Source: Micromonospora yangpuensis (GTDB lineage: Bacteria > Actinomycetota > Actinomycetes > Mycobacteriales > Micromonosporaceae). Taken from it: a stretch of DNA of 64,000 nucleotides. Location: NCBI RefSeq assembly GCF_900091615.1, contig NZ_FMIA01000002.1, positions 4,464,001 to 4,528,000 on the forward strand, read 5' to 3'. The notes under the pieces were generated by a model that saw nothing but the letters and a program-made list of their open reading frames with translations, did not search any database and was not told the DNA's origin. The position numbers and the translations under genes are program-made. Shown here one piece after another: positions 1 through 7,812 of the stretch (its first letter is position 1; each line of letters starts with the position of its first letter).

Positions 1-74
1 GGTGGGGCGTGGACGCCGAGGGCGGCCAGGTCGGCGCGGCCGGCGTGCACGGCTCGGGTGTCCACGGTCGTCAT
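1..74 (-). CDS. N-terminus of a Cys/Met-metabolism PLP enzyme (partial)
   Basis: Only the first 24 codons are in the window; the gene runs off the left edge. The ATG at 74-72 opens a peptide starting MTTVDTRAVHAGRADLAALG, which resembles the start of the cystathionine gamma-synthase/lyase and methionine gamma-lyase family, where a T-R-x-V-H-A-G stretch precedes the conserved core. The catalytic lysine region lies outside the window, so the reaction cannot be assigned. It is divergent from an Lrp/AsnC regulator at 177, a common arrangement in which the regulator controls the neighbouring amino acid catabolic gene. The family call rests on a short N-terminal pattern only. Confidence 0.55.
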   Translation of the reverse strand, partial: MTTVDTRAVHAGRADLAALGVHAP

Positions 75-82
75 GGCGGGAA

Positions 83-165
83 GCGTCGAACATCTGGCCG
101 CATCGAGGCAAGTGATCTGTGGAAGATTCTTCACGGACCCCTTTCCGCGCGCTGATGTTCGAAGC
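83..165. promoter_or_regulatory. Paired inverted half-sites between the PLP enzyme and lrp-like gene
   Basis: The divergent intergenic region contains TCGAACATC at 86-94 and its exact reverse complement GATGTTCGA at 154-162. Extended to 12 bp (83-94 and 154-165) they match at 11 positions. The half-sites are 68 bp apart (start to start), so this is not a tight hairpin; it would suit an oligomeric Lrp-type protein contacting two sites. That role is inferred from position only. Confidence 0.35.
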
Positions 166-176
166 AGGATGGGCGG

Positions 177-656
177 ATGCCTGCTGTACCGAATGATGTG
201 CGGCCGTTCGCGGCCCTGGACGACGTCGACCGCGCGATCCTGACCGAGCTGGCCGCCGACGGCCGGTTGCCGAACAACGCCCTCGCCGAGCGGGTGGGCG
301 TGGCGGCGTCGACGTGTCTGACCCGGACCCGGGCGCTGCGCGAGTGCGGGGCGATCCGGGGTTTCCACGCCGACGTCGATCCGGCGGCGGTCGGGTTGCC
401 GTTGCAGGCGTTGGTGTCGGTCCGGTTGACGGCGCACGAGCGGGCGGCGGTGGACGCGTTCCGGGCCCGATCGGTGCGGTTGCCGGGGGTGGTGTCGGTG
501 TTCCACGTGGCGGGTGCCGACGACTACGTGTTGCACGTGCGGGCGGCGTCGGGGGACGCGTTGCGGGACTTCGTGCTGGACCATCTGGCGGTGGATCCGG
601 CGGTCGCGCACACCGAGACGTCGTTGATCTTCGAGCAGGTACGCGGAGCGGGCTGA
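177..656 (+). CDS. Lrp/AsnC family transcriptional regulator
   Basis: A 159-residue protein of the usual Lrp/AsnC length. Residues about 12-60 form the N-terminal helix-turn-helix ([20 protein letters not shown], then [15 protein letters not shown]), and residues about 75-155 form the RAM/AsnC effector-binding domain with the typical [20 protein letters not shown] strand. Family members bind DNA as oligomers and sense amino acids. The ATG at 177 is used; the ATG at 169 is out of frame. It is divergent from a Cys/Met-type PLP enzyme, so it probably regulates that gene. The coding stretch is followed by a hairpin at 678-725. Confidence 0.9.
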   Translation: MPAVPNDVRPFAALDDVDRAILTELAADGRLPNNALAERVGVAASTCLTRTRALRECGAIRGFHADVDPAAVGLPLQALVSVRLTAHERAAVDAFRARSVRLPGVVSVFHVAGADDYVLHVRAASGDALRDFVLDHLAVDPAVAHTETSLIFEQVRGAG

Positions 657-677
657 CCAGGCGGTCCCGGGGTGTTT

Positions 678-725
678 GGAAGGGCCCCTGTACATCAGAA
701 AGCGTTAACAGGGGGCCCTTCCTTG
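678..725. terminator. Hairpin after the lrp-like gene; degenerate copy of the 54-bp element
   Basis: GGAAGGGCCCCTG (678-690) pairs with CAGGGGGCCCTTCC (709-722... with one bulge), giving a 13-bp stem around an 18-nt loop. The right arm with CGTTAAC and CCCTTCCTT matches the conserved end of the 54-bp element seen at 14846, 16735, 25644, 37227 and 58942, here in minus orientation, while the other half is lost. It lies 21 nt after the lrp stop and could end that transcript. Confidence 0.6.
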
Positions 726-772
726 CACGGGGGTGGGAACAGAACGGGCGGGGGGGCGGGTTGGGGCATGGT

Positions 773-1783
773 GTGATCGACGTACCGATGTCTGTTCTTG
801 ACCTTGCTCCGGTCGCGGCCGGGACCACCGCCGGCGCGGCCCTGCGGCACACCACCGAGCTGGCCCGACGTACCGAGGAGTTGGGCTACCGCCGGTTCTG
901 GGTGGCCGAGCACCACAACATGCCGGCGATCGCGAGTTCCGCGCCGGCGGTGTTGCTGGCGCACCTGGCGGCGAACACCTCGTCCATCCGGTTGGGTTCG
1001 GGTGGGGTGATGTTGCCCAACCACGCGCCGTTGGTGGTGGCCGAACAGTTCGGCACCCTGGAGGCGTTGCATCCGGGGCGGATCGATCTGGGGATCGGGC
1101 GGGCGCCCGGCACCGACCAGGTGACCGCGTTGGCGTTGCGGCGCACGATGGAGGGGCTGTCGGCGGAGGGTTTCCCGCAGGAGTTGGCGGATCTGGTGAA
1201 CTACTTCACCGGTGAGCGGCCGGGGCCGATCACGGCCACGCCGGGCCGGGGGGACATGCCGGCGGTGTGGCTGTTGGGTTCCAGTGGGTTCAGCGCGCAG
1301 TTGGCCGGGCTGCTGGGGTTGCCGTTCTCGTTCGCGCACCACTTCAGTGCGCAGCACACGTTGCCGGCGTTGGCGTTGTACCGCAAGCACTTCCGGCCGT
1401 CGCGGTGGCTGGCCGAGCCGTACGCGATGGTGGCGGTGAACGCGGTCTGTGCCGACACCGACGAGCGGGCGGAGTGGCTGGCCGCGCCGAGCGCGTTGTC
1501 GTTCCTGCGGTTGCGTTCGGGGCGGCCGGAGCCGTTGGCCACCCCGCAGGAGGCGGCGGAGTACCCGTACACCGAGGTGGAGCGGGAGTTCGTGCTGGCC
1601 CGGCGGGAGGGGCAGGCGTTGGGGTCGCCGGAGACGGTCCGGCGGCAGTTGACGGAGTTGTTGGCGCGTACCGGTGCGGACGAGTTGATGTTGACCACGC
1701 TGGTGTACGACGTGGCCGACCGGGTGCGGTCGTTCGAGTTGATCGCCGAGAAGGTGGCCGGTGGCCTGCGCCGGAGTGCCTGA
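773..1783 (+). CDS. LLM-class flavin-dependent oxidoreductase (luciferase-like)
   Basis: A 336-residue bacterial luciferase-like monooxygenase of the MsnO8/YhbW-like subgroup. Visible markers are [11 protein letters not shown] at the N-terminus, then [19 protein letters not shown], a [20 protein letters not shown] segment, and [16 protein letters not shown], all typical of this family. Members use reduced flavin to oxidise small organic substrates; the substrate cannot be read from sequence. I prefer the GTG at 773 because the family usually has a few residues before the LSVLDL motif; an ATG at 788 is the alternative. The open frame continues far upstream through the lrp gene, but that part is antisense-like shadow. 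A strong hairpin follows at 1940. Confidence 0.85.
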   Translation: MIDVPMSVLDLAPVAAGTTAGAALRHTTELARRTEELGYRRFWVAEHHNMPAIASSAPAVLLAHLAANTSSIRLGSGGVMLPNHAPLVVAEQFGTLEALHPGRIDLGIGRAPGTDQVTALALRRTMEGLSAEGFPQELADLVNYFTGERPGPITATPGRGDMPAVWLLGSSGFSAQLAGLLGLPFSFAHHFSAQHTLPALALYRKHFRPSRWLAEPYAMVAVNAVCADTDERAEWLAAPSALSFLRLRSGRPEPLATPQEAAEYPYTEVEREFVLARREGQALGSPETVRRQLTELLARTGADELMLTTLVYDVADRVRSFELIAEKVAGGLRRSA

Positions 1784-1939
1784 AACACGCTCTTCATAGC
1801 CACGTCACCGGCCCGTCGCCGAGGCCGCCTAGTTTTGTCCTCGGTGGTGGTACGGCATTCCCGGTCGGGACGGGTCGGGGGTGCTGCGGTGTGGGGCACC
1901 GGGGCGGGTTGTGCGGGTTCACGCTTCCCCGGTGCCTGT

Positions 1940-1969
1940 CCCGGGTCCGCTGGTTGCGGCGGACCCGGG
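1940..1969. terminator. Bidirectional terminator hairpin
   Basis: CCCGGGTCCGC (1940-1950) and GCGGACCCGGG (1959-1969) form a perfect 11-bp stem with an 8-nt loop. It lies between the convergent LLM oxidoreductase and rhamnogalacturonan lyase genes. No T-run follows, as is usual in actinomycetes. Confidence 0.75.
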
Positions 1970-2009
1970 ACTGCACCACCCTCTTTTCCAAGTCGGGTGC
2001 GCGGTGGGC

Positions 2010-4295
2010 TCAGCGTAGGTAGATCGCGGGGGTCGGCGGAGGCGCCATCCCGTCACCGATGAAGAAGCTCGGGTGCGGCGGCTGGTTGTAGGCGGTGTTC
2101 TGCCAGGCGATGGCGACCCGGTACTGCGGGTCGTGCATCAGGGTGTGGATCCGGGTGCTGGTCGGCGTCGGGGTGCTGTAGATGCGCAGCGCCCGGTTGT
2201 CGGTGGTGCGCCAGATCACCTCCTCCCGCCAGTCGCCGAGGAGGTCGGCGGAGAGCGCCGGGGTGGACTTGGTGCCGTTGTTGGCGGTGACCCCACTGCC
2301 GGTGAGCAGTCGGGTGTCGCCGCCGGTGCCGTACTTGTCGATTCGGGTGCCGTCGAGCAGTTCCCGGACCGGGTCGCCGTCCCACCAGGCGAGGAAGTTC
2401 GTCGAGGAGGGTTTGCGGCCGACGTTCTGTCCCCGGGTGTTGGCCAGGTAGCTCACCGCGGCGGACCAGGATTCGGCGCCGGGGCTGCCGGCCCAGATGT
2501 CGGCGGAGACGCCCCGGCCGTTGTCTCCCGAGGCGGGGGTGGACCAGAGGAGCTGGCCGGTACGGGCGTCGGCGAAGTAGGAGCTGGGTTTGCTGGCGTC
2601 CTCGTCGACCTTGAAGACCTCCAGGCCGGCGCGGGTGGGGTCGAGGTCGCCCACGTGCATGGCGTCGCCGTGGCCGTTGCCGGTGGAGTGCAGCAGTCGG
2701 CCGTTGTCGTCGATGGTGGCGGCGCCGTACACGATCTCCTGCCGGCCGTCGGCGTCGACGTCGGCGACGGAAAGCTGGTGGTTGCCCTGGCCGGCGGCGG
2801 CGGAGTTGCCGGCGGCGTTGGAGTCGAAGGTCCACCGCTTGGTCAGGGTGCCGTTGCGGAAGTCCCAGGCGGCGACGACCGCGCGGGTGTAGTAGCCCCG
2901 GGCCATGATCAGCGAGGGGCGTTGGCCGTCGAGGTAGGCGGTGCCGGCGAGGAACCGGTCGACCCGGTTGCCGTAGTTGTCGCCCCAGGAGGAGACGGTG
3001 CCGCGTGGCGGGTCGTAGGTGACGGTGGAGAGGACGGCGCCGGTACGGCCGTCGAACATGGTGAGGTACTCGGGGCCGGCGAGGACGTAGCCGCTGGAGT
3101 TGCGGTGGTCGGCGTTGGCGTTGCCGATGACCTGGCCGGTGCCGGAGCGGGTGCCGTCGGCGGTCTTCATGGCCACCTCGGCGCGCCCGTCGCCGTCGTA
3201 GTCGTACACCTGGAACTGGGTGTAGTGCGCCCCGGCGCGGATGTTGCGGCCGAGGTCGACCCGCCACAGCCGGGTGCCGGTGAGGGTGTACGCGTCGACG
3301 TGGACGTTGCCGGTGTAGCCGGACTGCGAGTTGTCCTTGGCGTTGCTCGGTTCCCACTTGAGCACGATCTCGTACCGGCCGTCGCCGTCGAGGTCGCCGA
3401 CGCTGGCATCGTTGGCGGTGTACGTGTACGCCTCTCCGCTGCCGGTGGTGCCGCCGGGGGGAATCTGCAGCGGCACGTCGAGGTAGCCGGCGCCGAACTG
3501 CAGGGCGGGGGCGGAGGCGGCCTGTTCGACGCCGCCGACCACGGCCCGCACGGTGTACGTCGAGCCGGCGGCGGCCCCGGTGTCGAGGTGGTTGGTGGCC
3601 CCGGTGATCGGGGTGGCGTTGACCCGGGTGGCGCCGCGGTACAGGTTGAAGGACACCCCGGTGGTCTCGGTGCCGAGCAGCCGCCAGCTGACCAGGTTGC
3701 CGTTGCCGGAGCGGACGCTCACCAGTCCCCGGTCGAGGTTCTCCAGTTGCTTGGCCCCGGCCGGCGGGTTGGTCGGTGGCCCGGTGGTGGGCGGTGGCGT
3801 GGTGGGTGGCATGGTCGGTGGCCCGATGGTCGGCGTTGGTGGGCTGGTCGGTGGCGGGGTGGCGCCGGTGCAGGTGGTGCCGTTGAGCGCGAAACTCGTC
3901 GGCACCGGGTTGCTGGCGGTCCATGAGCCGTTGAAGCCGAAGCTGGCCGTGCCGCCGGTGCCGAGCACGGCGTTGTAGCCGGCGTCGCGGGCGGTGACCT
4001 GCGCGCCGGTGGAGGTGACGGTGGCGTTCCAGGCCTGGACGACCTGCTGGCCGGCGGCGAACGACCAGGTGAGGGTCCAGCCGTCGATCGGGTCGCCGAG
4101 GTTGGTGACGGTGACGTCGGCGCCGAAGCCGCCGGTCCACTGGTTGGTGATCCGGTAGTCGACCCGACAGCCGGCGGCGTCGGCGGCGGCGACCGTCGGC
4201 AGGGTGCCGGCGGCGAGGGTGCCGACCGCCGCGACGGCGGCGAGAACCGCCCGGGTACGGGCCGGGGTACGGCGGCGTAGGTGTTTGGTTGGCAC
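2010..4295 (-). CDS. Secreted CBM2-rhamnogalacturonan lyase (PL11-like)
   Basis: A 761-residue exported pectin-degrading enzyme. The basic N-terminus (RRRTPARTR) and a hydrophobic segment ending near TVAAADA form a signal peptide. Residues about 40-140 form a cellulose-binding CBM2 module bounded by two cysteines, with conserved Trp residues (QWTGGFGADV, IDGWTLTWSF). A Pro/Thr linker follows, then the PL11 beta-propeller rich in calcium-loop repeats such as DLDGDGRYEIV, DYDGDGRAEVAMK and DVDADGRQEIV. Enzymes of this family cleave rhamnogalacturonan I by beta-elimination. The GTG at 4295 is chosen because GGAGG lies 8 nt upstream; the frame is open to an upstream start at 4394. It is convergent with the LLM gene. 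Confidence 0.9.
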   Translation of the reverse strand: MPTKHLRRRTPARTRAVLAAVAAVGTLAAGTLPTVAAADAAGCRVDYRITNQWTGGFGADVTVTNLGDPIDGWTLTWSFAAGQQVVQAWNATVTSTGAQVTARDAGYNAVLGTGGTASFGFNGSWTASNPVPTSFALNGTTCTGATPPPTSPPTPTIGPPTMPPTTPPPTTGPPTNPPAGAKQLENLDRGLVSVRSGNGNLVSWRLLGTETTGVSFNLYRGATRVNATPITGATNHLDTGAAAGSTYTVRAVVGGVEQAASAPALQFGAGYLDVPLQIPPGGTTGSGEAYTYTANDASVGDLDGDGRYEIVLKWEPSNAKDNSQSGYTGNVHVDAYTLTGTRLWRVDLGRNIRAGAHYTQFQVYDYDGDGRAEVAMKTADGTRSGTGQVIGNANADHRNSSGYVLAGPEYLTMFDGRTGAVLSTVTYDPPRGTVSSWGDNYGNRVDRFLAGTAYLDGQRPSLIMARGYYTRAVVAAWDFRNGTLTKRWTFDSNAAGNSAAAGQGNHQLSVADVDADGRQEIVYGAATIDDNGRLLHSTGNGHGDAMHVGDLDPTRAGLEVFKVDEDASKPSSYFADARTGQLLWSTPASGDNGRGVSADIWAGSPGAESWSAAVSYLANTRGQNVGRKPSSTNFLAWWDGDPVRELLDGTRIDKYGTGGDTRLLTGSGVTANNGTKSTPALSADLLGDWREEVIWRTTDNRALRIYSTPTPTSTRIHTLMHDPQYRVAIAWQNTAYNQPPHPSFFIGDGMAPPPTPAIYLR

Positions 4296-4506
4296 GGGGA
4301 CTGCCTCCACTGGAGGTAGGGCGCGCGGCGTCGGAGCCGCCACCGGCTGCCCGGGCCGGTGGTGGGTCGCCGCGCTGACGACGGTGGCGGACATCCATCG
4401 ACATCCGTAGTTCTATCCCGCGCACCCGGATGCTAGGACACCGCTTTCCCGGAGCACAACCGGCTGACCGCTTGATCTTCGCCGGGGCAGCTGCTCGACT
4501 CGTCGG

Positions 4507-5949
4507 ATGGCTGAGCACATGGACCCCGAGGAGTTCCGCCGGGCCGGGTACGCCGTCGTGGACTGGATCGCCGACTACTGGGCCACCCTCGGGCAACGCC
4601 CGGTGACCACCACGGACCCGCCGGGTACGGTGACGGCGTCCCTGCCGGCCGGGCCGCCGGAGCACGGTGAGCCGGTGGCCGCGGTCCTGGCCGACCTGGA
4701 CGACCTGATCGCACCCCAACTCACCCACTGGCAGCATCCCGCCTTCTTCGGGTACTTCCCGGCCAACACCAGCGGGCCGAGCGTCCTCGGCGACCTGGTC
4801 AGCTCCGGTCTGGGAGTGCAGGGCATGCTCTGGGCGACCGGCCCGGCCGGCACCGAGTTGGAGACGGTGCTGCTGGACTGGCTGGCCGAGCTGATGGACC
4901 TGCCCGAACGGTTCCGGTCGACCTCGTCCGGCGGTGGGGTCATCCAGGACTCGGCCTCCTCGGCGACCCTGGTGGCCACCCTCGTCGCGCTGCACCGGGC
5001 GAGCGGGGGTCGCTGGCGGACCGCGGGCGTCGACCGCCGCTACCGGGTGTACGCCTCCACGCAGGGGCACTCCTCGATCGAGAAGGCCGCCCGGATCACC
5101 GGACTCGGCACCGACGGGCTCCGGCCGGTCGAGGTGGATCCGGACACCCAGGCGATGTGCCCGCGGGCGTTACGCGCGGCGATCGCCGACGACCTGGCCG
5201 ACGGGATCGTGCCGGCAATCGTGGTGGCCACCGTCGGGACCACCTCCACCACCGCCGTCGACCCGCTGCCCGAGATCGGCGCGATCTGCGCGGAGTACGG
5301 CGTCTGGTTGCACGTGGACGCCGCGTACGCCGGTGCCGCCGCGGTCTGCCCGGAGCTGCGCTGGACCCACACCGGCCTGCGGTACGCCGACTCGTACTGT
5401 TTCGATCCGCACAAGTGGCTGCTGACCGGCTTCGACTGTGACGCGTTCTGGGTGGCCGACGCCGCCGAGTTGGTCGAGGCGCTCACGGTGCTGCCGGAGT
5501 ACCTGCGCAACGCGGCCTCCGAGTCGGGTGCGGTGATCGACTACCGGGACTGGCAGGTGCCGCTGGGCCGCCGGTTGCGGGCGTTGAAGCTCTGGTTCGT
5601 GCTGCGCTGGTACGGCGCGGCGGGCCTGCGGGCGCACGTCCGCTCCGGGGTGGCGCTGGCCGACCGGTTCGCCACCCGGGTACGCGCCGACGACCGCTTC
5701 GAGGTGGTCGCCCCGCACCCGTTCGCGCTTGTCTGTTTCCGGCTGGTCGCCGGGGACGGGGCGAGCGCCGAGCTGCTGGCCCGGGTCAACGCCACCGGCC
5801 GGACGTACCTGACCCACACCCGGGTCGCCGGCCGGTACGCCCTGCGGCTGGCGGTCGGCTCCCCGCAGACCACCTCGGCACACGTGGACCAGGTGTGGCA
5901 GCTGCTCGCGACGACCGCGACCGACCTGCTCGCCGACCGACCGGGGTGA
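4507..5949 (+). CDS. Pyridoxal-dependent aromatic amino acid decarboxylase
   Basis: A 480-residue group II decarboxylase of the usual length. Diagnostic features are the HWQHPAFFGYFPANTS substrate segment, GVIQDSASSATLVA in the PLP phosphate-binding region, VDAAYAGAAAVCPE with the aspartate that pairs with the pyridine nitrogen, and FDPHKWLLTGFDC with the PLP lysine at about K303. Such enzymes convert L-Tyr, L-Trp, L-DOPA or L-Phe to the amines; substrate choice is not evident. An in-frame ATG at 4519 is a possible alternative start. The gene is divergent from the lyase and convergent with the TauE/SafE gene, with a hairpin at 5962-5980 between. Confidence 0.92.
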   Translation: MAEHMDPEEFRRAGYAVVDWIADYWATLGQRPVTTTDPPGTVTASLPAGPPEHGEPVAAVLADLDDLIAPQLTHWQHPAFFGYFPANTSGPSVLGDLVSSGLGVQGMLWATGPAGTELETVLLDWLAELMDLPERFRSTSSGGGVIQDSASSATLVATLVALHRASGGRWRTAGVDRRYRVYASTQGHSSIEKAARITGLGTDGLRPVEVDPDTQAMCPRALRAAIADDLADGIVPAIVVATVGTTSTTAVDPLPEIGAICAEYGVWLHVDAAYAGAAAVCPELRWTHTGLRYADSYCFDPHKWLLTGFDCDAFWVADAAELVEALTVLPEYLRNAASESGAVIDYRDWQVPLGRRLRALKLWFVLRWYGAAGLRAHVRSGVALADRFATRVRADDRFEVVAPHPFALVCFRLVAGDGASAELLARVNATGRTYLTHTRVAGRYALRLAVGSPQTTSAHVDQVWQLLATTATDLLADRPG

Positions 5950-5961
5950 GCCCGCCGGCCA

Positions 5962-5980
5962 GCCGGCGACGGACGCCGGC
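5962..5980. terminator. Short hairpin between convergent genes
   Basis: GCCGGCG (5962-5968) and CGCCGGC (5974-5980) form a 7-bp stem with a 5-nt loop, 13 nt after the decarboxylase stop and 30 nt from the TauE/SafE stop. Confidence 0.5.
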
Positions 5981-6009
5981 CCTGCCCGCGTGCTCCCGAC
6001 GGGGACCGG

Positions 6010-6930
6010 TCAGTTGTCGACGGAGGCCAGGGGCCGCTCGGGGGTCGCGGTGGCCGCCGCGGCGGCCTCCTCCCGGCGGGTCCGGCGCAGGGCGCGGACC
6101 GCGAGCACCAGTGCGGTGACCCAGCCGGCCACCAGCAGCGCGTAGATCACCGGCTGCGCGCTACTGCCGACCGGGCCTACCTGGATGAGGATCCGGGCGT
6201 TGGTAAGCACGATCACGCCACCGACCGCCGCGCCGAGCAGTTGCGCCGGGACGACGCGCACCAGCCAGGCGGCGATCGGCGCCGCGATCAGCCCGCCGAT
6301 CAGCAGGGCCAGCACCATGGGCAGCACGAAGCCCGCCCCGCCGAGACCGATGAGGAACCCGAGGCTGGCCGCGACGGAGACCACGAACTCGGAGGTGTCC
6401 ACCGAGCCGATCACCTTGCGCGGCTCCATCCGCCCGGAGACCAGCAGCGCCGGCGTGGCGACCGGTCCCCAGCCACCGCCGCCGGTGGCGTCGACGAAAC
6501 CGGCGACCAGCCCGAGCGGGCCGAGGAACCGGCTGCGCAACCGCCCGACGGTACGGGTGGCGGGCAGCCGGCGGGCGAAGCGCACCAGCAGGTAGACGCC
6601 GAGGGTGAACAGGATCGCGGCCATCCAGGGTGCGGCGGTCTCGGTGGAGAGCCAGCTCAGCACGGTGGCGCCGGCGAACGCGCCGACCGCGCCGGGCACC
6701 GCGATCCGGCCGACCACCCGCCAGTCGACGTTGCCGAAGCGCCAGTGGGCCACCCCGGAGGCCAGCGTGGTGCCGATCTCGGCCAGGTGCACCGAGGCCG
6801 ACGCGGCGGCGGGGGCCACCCCGGCGACCAGCAGCAGGGTGGTCGAGGTCAGGCCGTACCCCATGCCGAGGGCACCGTCGACCAGCTGCGCGGCGAGCCC
6901 GACCAGGGTGAGGACCAGCAGCTTACGCAT
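6010..6930 (-). CDS. TauE/SafE family membrane transporter
   Basis: A polytopic membrane protein of about 306 residues with roughly eight hydrophobic segments and the two-fold repeat of the TauE/SafE (DUF81) family: an N-terminal LVDGALGMGYGLTSTTLLL motif and a second half with AGFVDATGGGGWGPVATPALL. Members are proposed exporters of sulfite, sulfoacetate or other organosulfur anions. The ATG at 6930 gives a normal N-terminus (MRKLLVLTL) and has a G-rich stretch upstream; a TTG at 6975 is also in frame. The Rrf2-type regulator upstream on the same strand suggests control by sulfur or redox status. A 21-bp tandem array separates the two. Confidence 0.88.
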   Translation of the reverse strand: MRKLLVLTLVGLAAQLVDGALGMGYGLTSTTLLLVAGVAPAAASASVHLAEIGTTLASGVAHWRFGNVDWRVVGRIAVPGAVGAFAGATVLSWLSTETAAPWMAAILFTLGVYLLVRFARRLPATRTVGRLRSRFLGPLGLVAGFVDATGGGGWGPVATPALLVSGRMEPRKVIGSVDTSEFVVSVAASLGFLIGLGGAGFVLPMVLALLIGGLIAAPIAAWLVRVVPAQLLGAAVGGVIVLTNARILIQVGPVGSSAQPVIYALLVAGWVTALVLAVRALRRTRREEAAAAATATPERPLASVDN

Positions 6931-7027
6931 GAACGCCCCCAGCTTTTCCGCATGTCCTACCGACTTGGTCGACAATGCGGCAGAGGAGCGCCCGGGTCAA
7001 TCCCCCGACCGGTGGATGGGACACCCC

Positions 7028-7150
7028 GCCGCAGGCGGGTCGGACCTCGCCGCAGGCGGGTCGGACCTCGCCGCAGGCGGGTCGGACCTCGCCGCAGACG
7101 GGTCAGACCTCGCCGCAGACGGGTCAGACCTCGCCCCAGGCGGGTCGGCT
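7028..7150 (+). repeat. Tandem array of 21-bp units
   Basis: Five full 21-bp units (GCCGCAGGCGGGTCGGACCT plus one base) begin at 7028, 7049, 7070, 7091 and 7112, followed by a partial sixth from 7133. The first three are identical; the fourth and fifth share the same changes, so the array grew by local duplication. It lies between the stop of the Rrf2 gene and the start of the TauE/SafE gene. Confidence 0.9.
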
Positions 7151-7158
7151 CGAGGCGG

Positions 7159-7620
7159 TCAGACCCAGGCGTCAGGGTCGGCGACCAGCTCGTTGATGCG
7201 TTCCGGGAGCTTGCCGGCGGCGACGTCGGCGATCGAGACCAGCTCCAGGATCTGCCGTTCGCTGGCCCGCAGGGCGATCCACACCTCCTGCAGAGCCCGC
7301 GCCGCCCCGAGGTAGCCCAGCTGCTCGGGCCGCTGGCCGCGCACGTGTGCCAGCGGGCCGTCGATCACCCGGATCACCTCGGCGAGGGAGATCTCGGCCG
7401 CCGGTCGGGCCAGCCAGTAGCCGCCCTCGGGGCCACGCTGGGCGTGCACGATCCCACCCCGGCGCAGCTGCAACAGGATGCTCTCCAGGAATTTCGGCGG
7501 AATCTCCTGGGCTCGGGCGATCTGCTCGGCGGTGACCGGCCGGGAGCGCCCACCCTCGGGGACCGCGGCCAGCTCGGCGGCGGCACGGAGGGCGTAGTCG
7601 ACCCGGGCGGAGAGGCGCAT
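7159..7620 (-). CDS. Rrf2 family transcriptional regulator lacking cluster cysteines
   Basis: A 153-residue Rrf2 regulator. It starts MRLSARVDYALRAAAELA, has the winged-helix stretch TAEQIARAQEIPPKFLESIL with the wing RGPEGGYWLARPA, and a dimerisation helix at the C-terminus. The three cysteines that hold the Fe-S cluster in IscR, NsrR and RsrR are absent: the region around residues 95-115 contains no Cys. It is therefore more like the CymR-type, cluster-free members that control sulfur metabolism. The TauE/SafE gene downstream on the same strand fits this. The ATG at 7620 is the only start giving the conserved N-terminus. Confidence 0.88.
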   Translation of the reverse strand: MRLSARVDYALRAAAELAAVPEGGRSRPVTAEQIARAQEIPPKFLESILLQLRRGGIVHAQRGPEGGYWLARPAAEISLAEVIRVIDGPLAHVRGQRPEQLGYLGAARALQEVWIALRASERQILELVSIADVAAGKLPERINELVADPDAWV

Positions 7621-7714
7621 GTCGGCAAGGTTAGCCGTCAGGCAGGCGCGGTCGCTGGCGGGGCCGTGGCACGATACCCCTTGTCGTCGGTTCGACGCCG
7701 CCCGGCGACGTGAA

Positions 7715-7787
7715 GCGCGTCCGCGCGCAGACATATTCGGCGCGCCTCCGCGCGCGGACATATAGGGCGCGCTTCCGCGCGCGGAGC
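7715..7787. promoter_or_regulatory. Three 27-bp direct repeats upstream of the kinase gene
   Basis: Three near-identical 27-bp units begin at about 7714, 7741 and 7768, each containing CGCGNNTCCGCGCGC and, in the first two, a following GACATAT. They lie in the divergent region between the Rrf2 gene and the kinase gene, ending 25 nt before the kinase ATG. The GCGCGC blocks are self-complementary. They could be repeated operator sites or duplicated promoter pieces with CATAT-type -10 elements; this is inference. Confidence 0.5.
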
Positions 7788-7812
7788 CGGGGCGATAGGG
7801 GCAGCGACACCA

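Noticed and set aside
314..772. Long N-terminal extension of the LLM oxidoreductase
   Set aside because: The frame is open but overlaps the lrp gene and the hairpin; similarity to the family starts only near 785.
2053..5070. A 1005-codon open frame on the minus strand
   Set aside because: It overlaps both the rhamnogalacturonan lyase and the decarboxylase in a shifted frame and is Arg/His/Pro-rich, typical of out-of-frame reading in GC-rich DNA.
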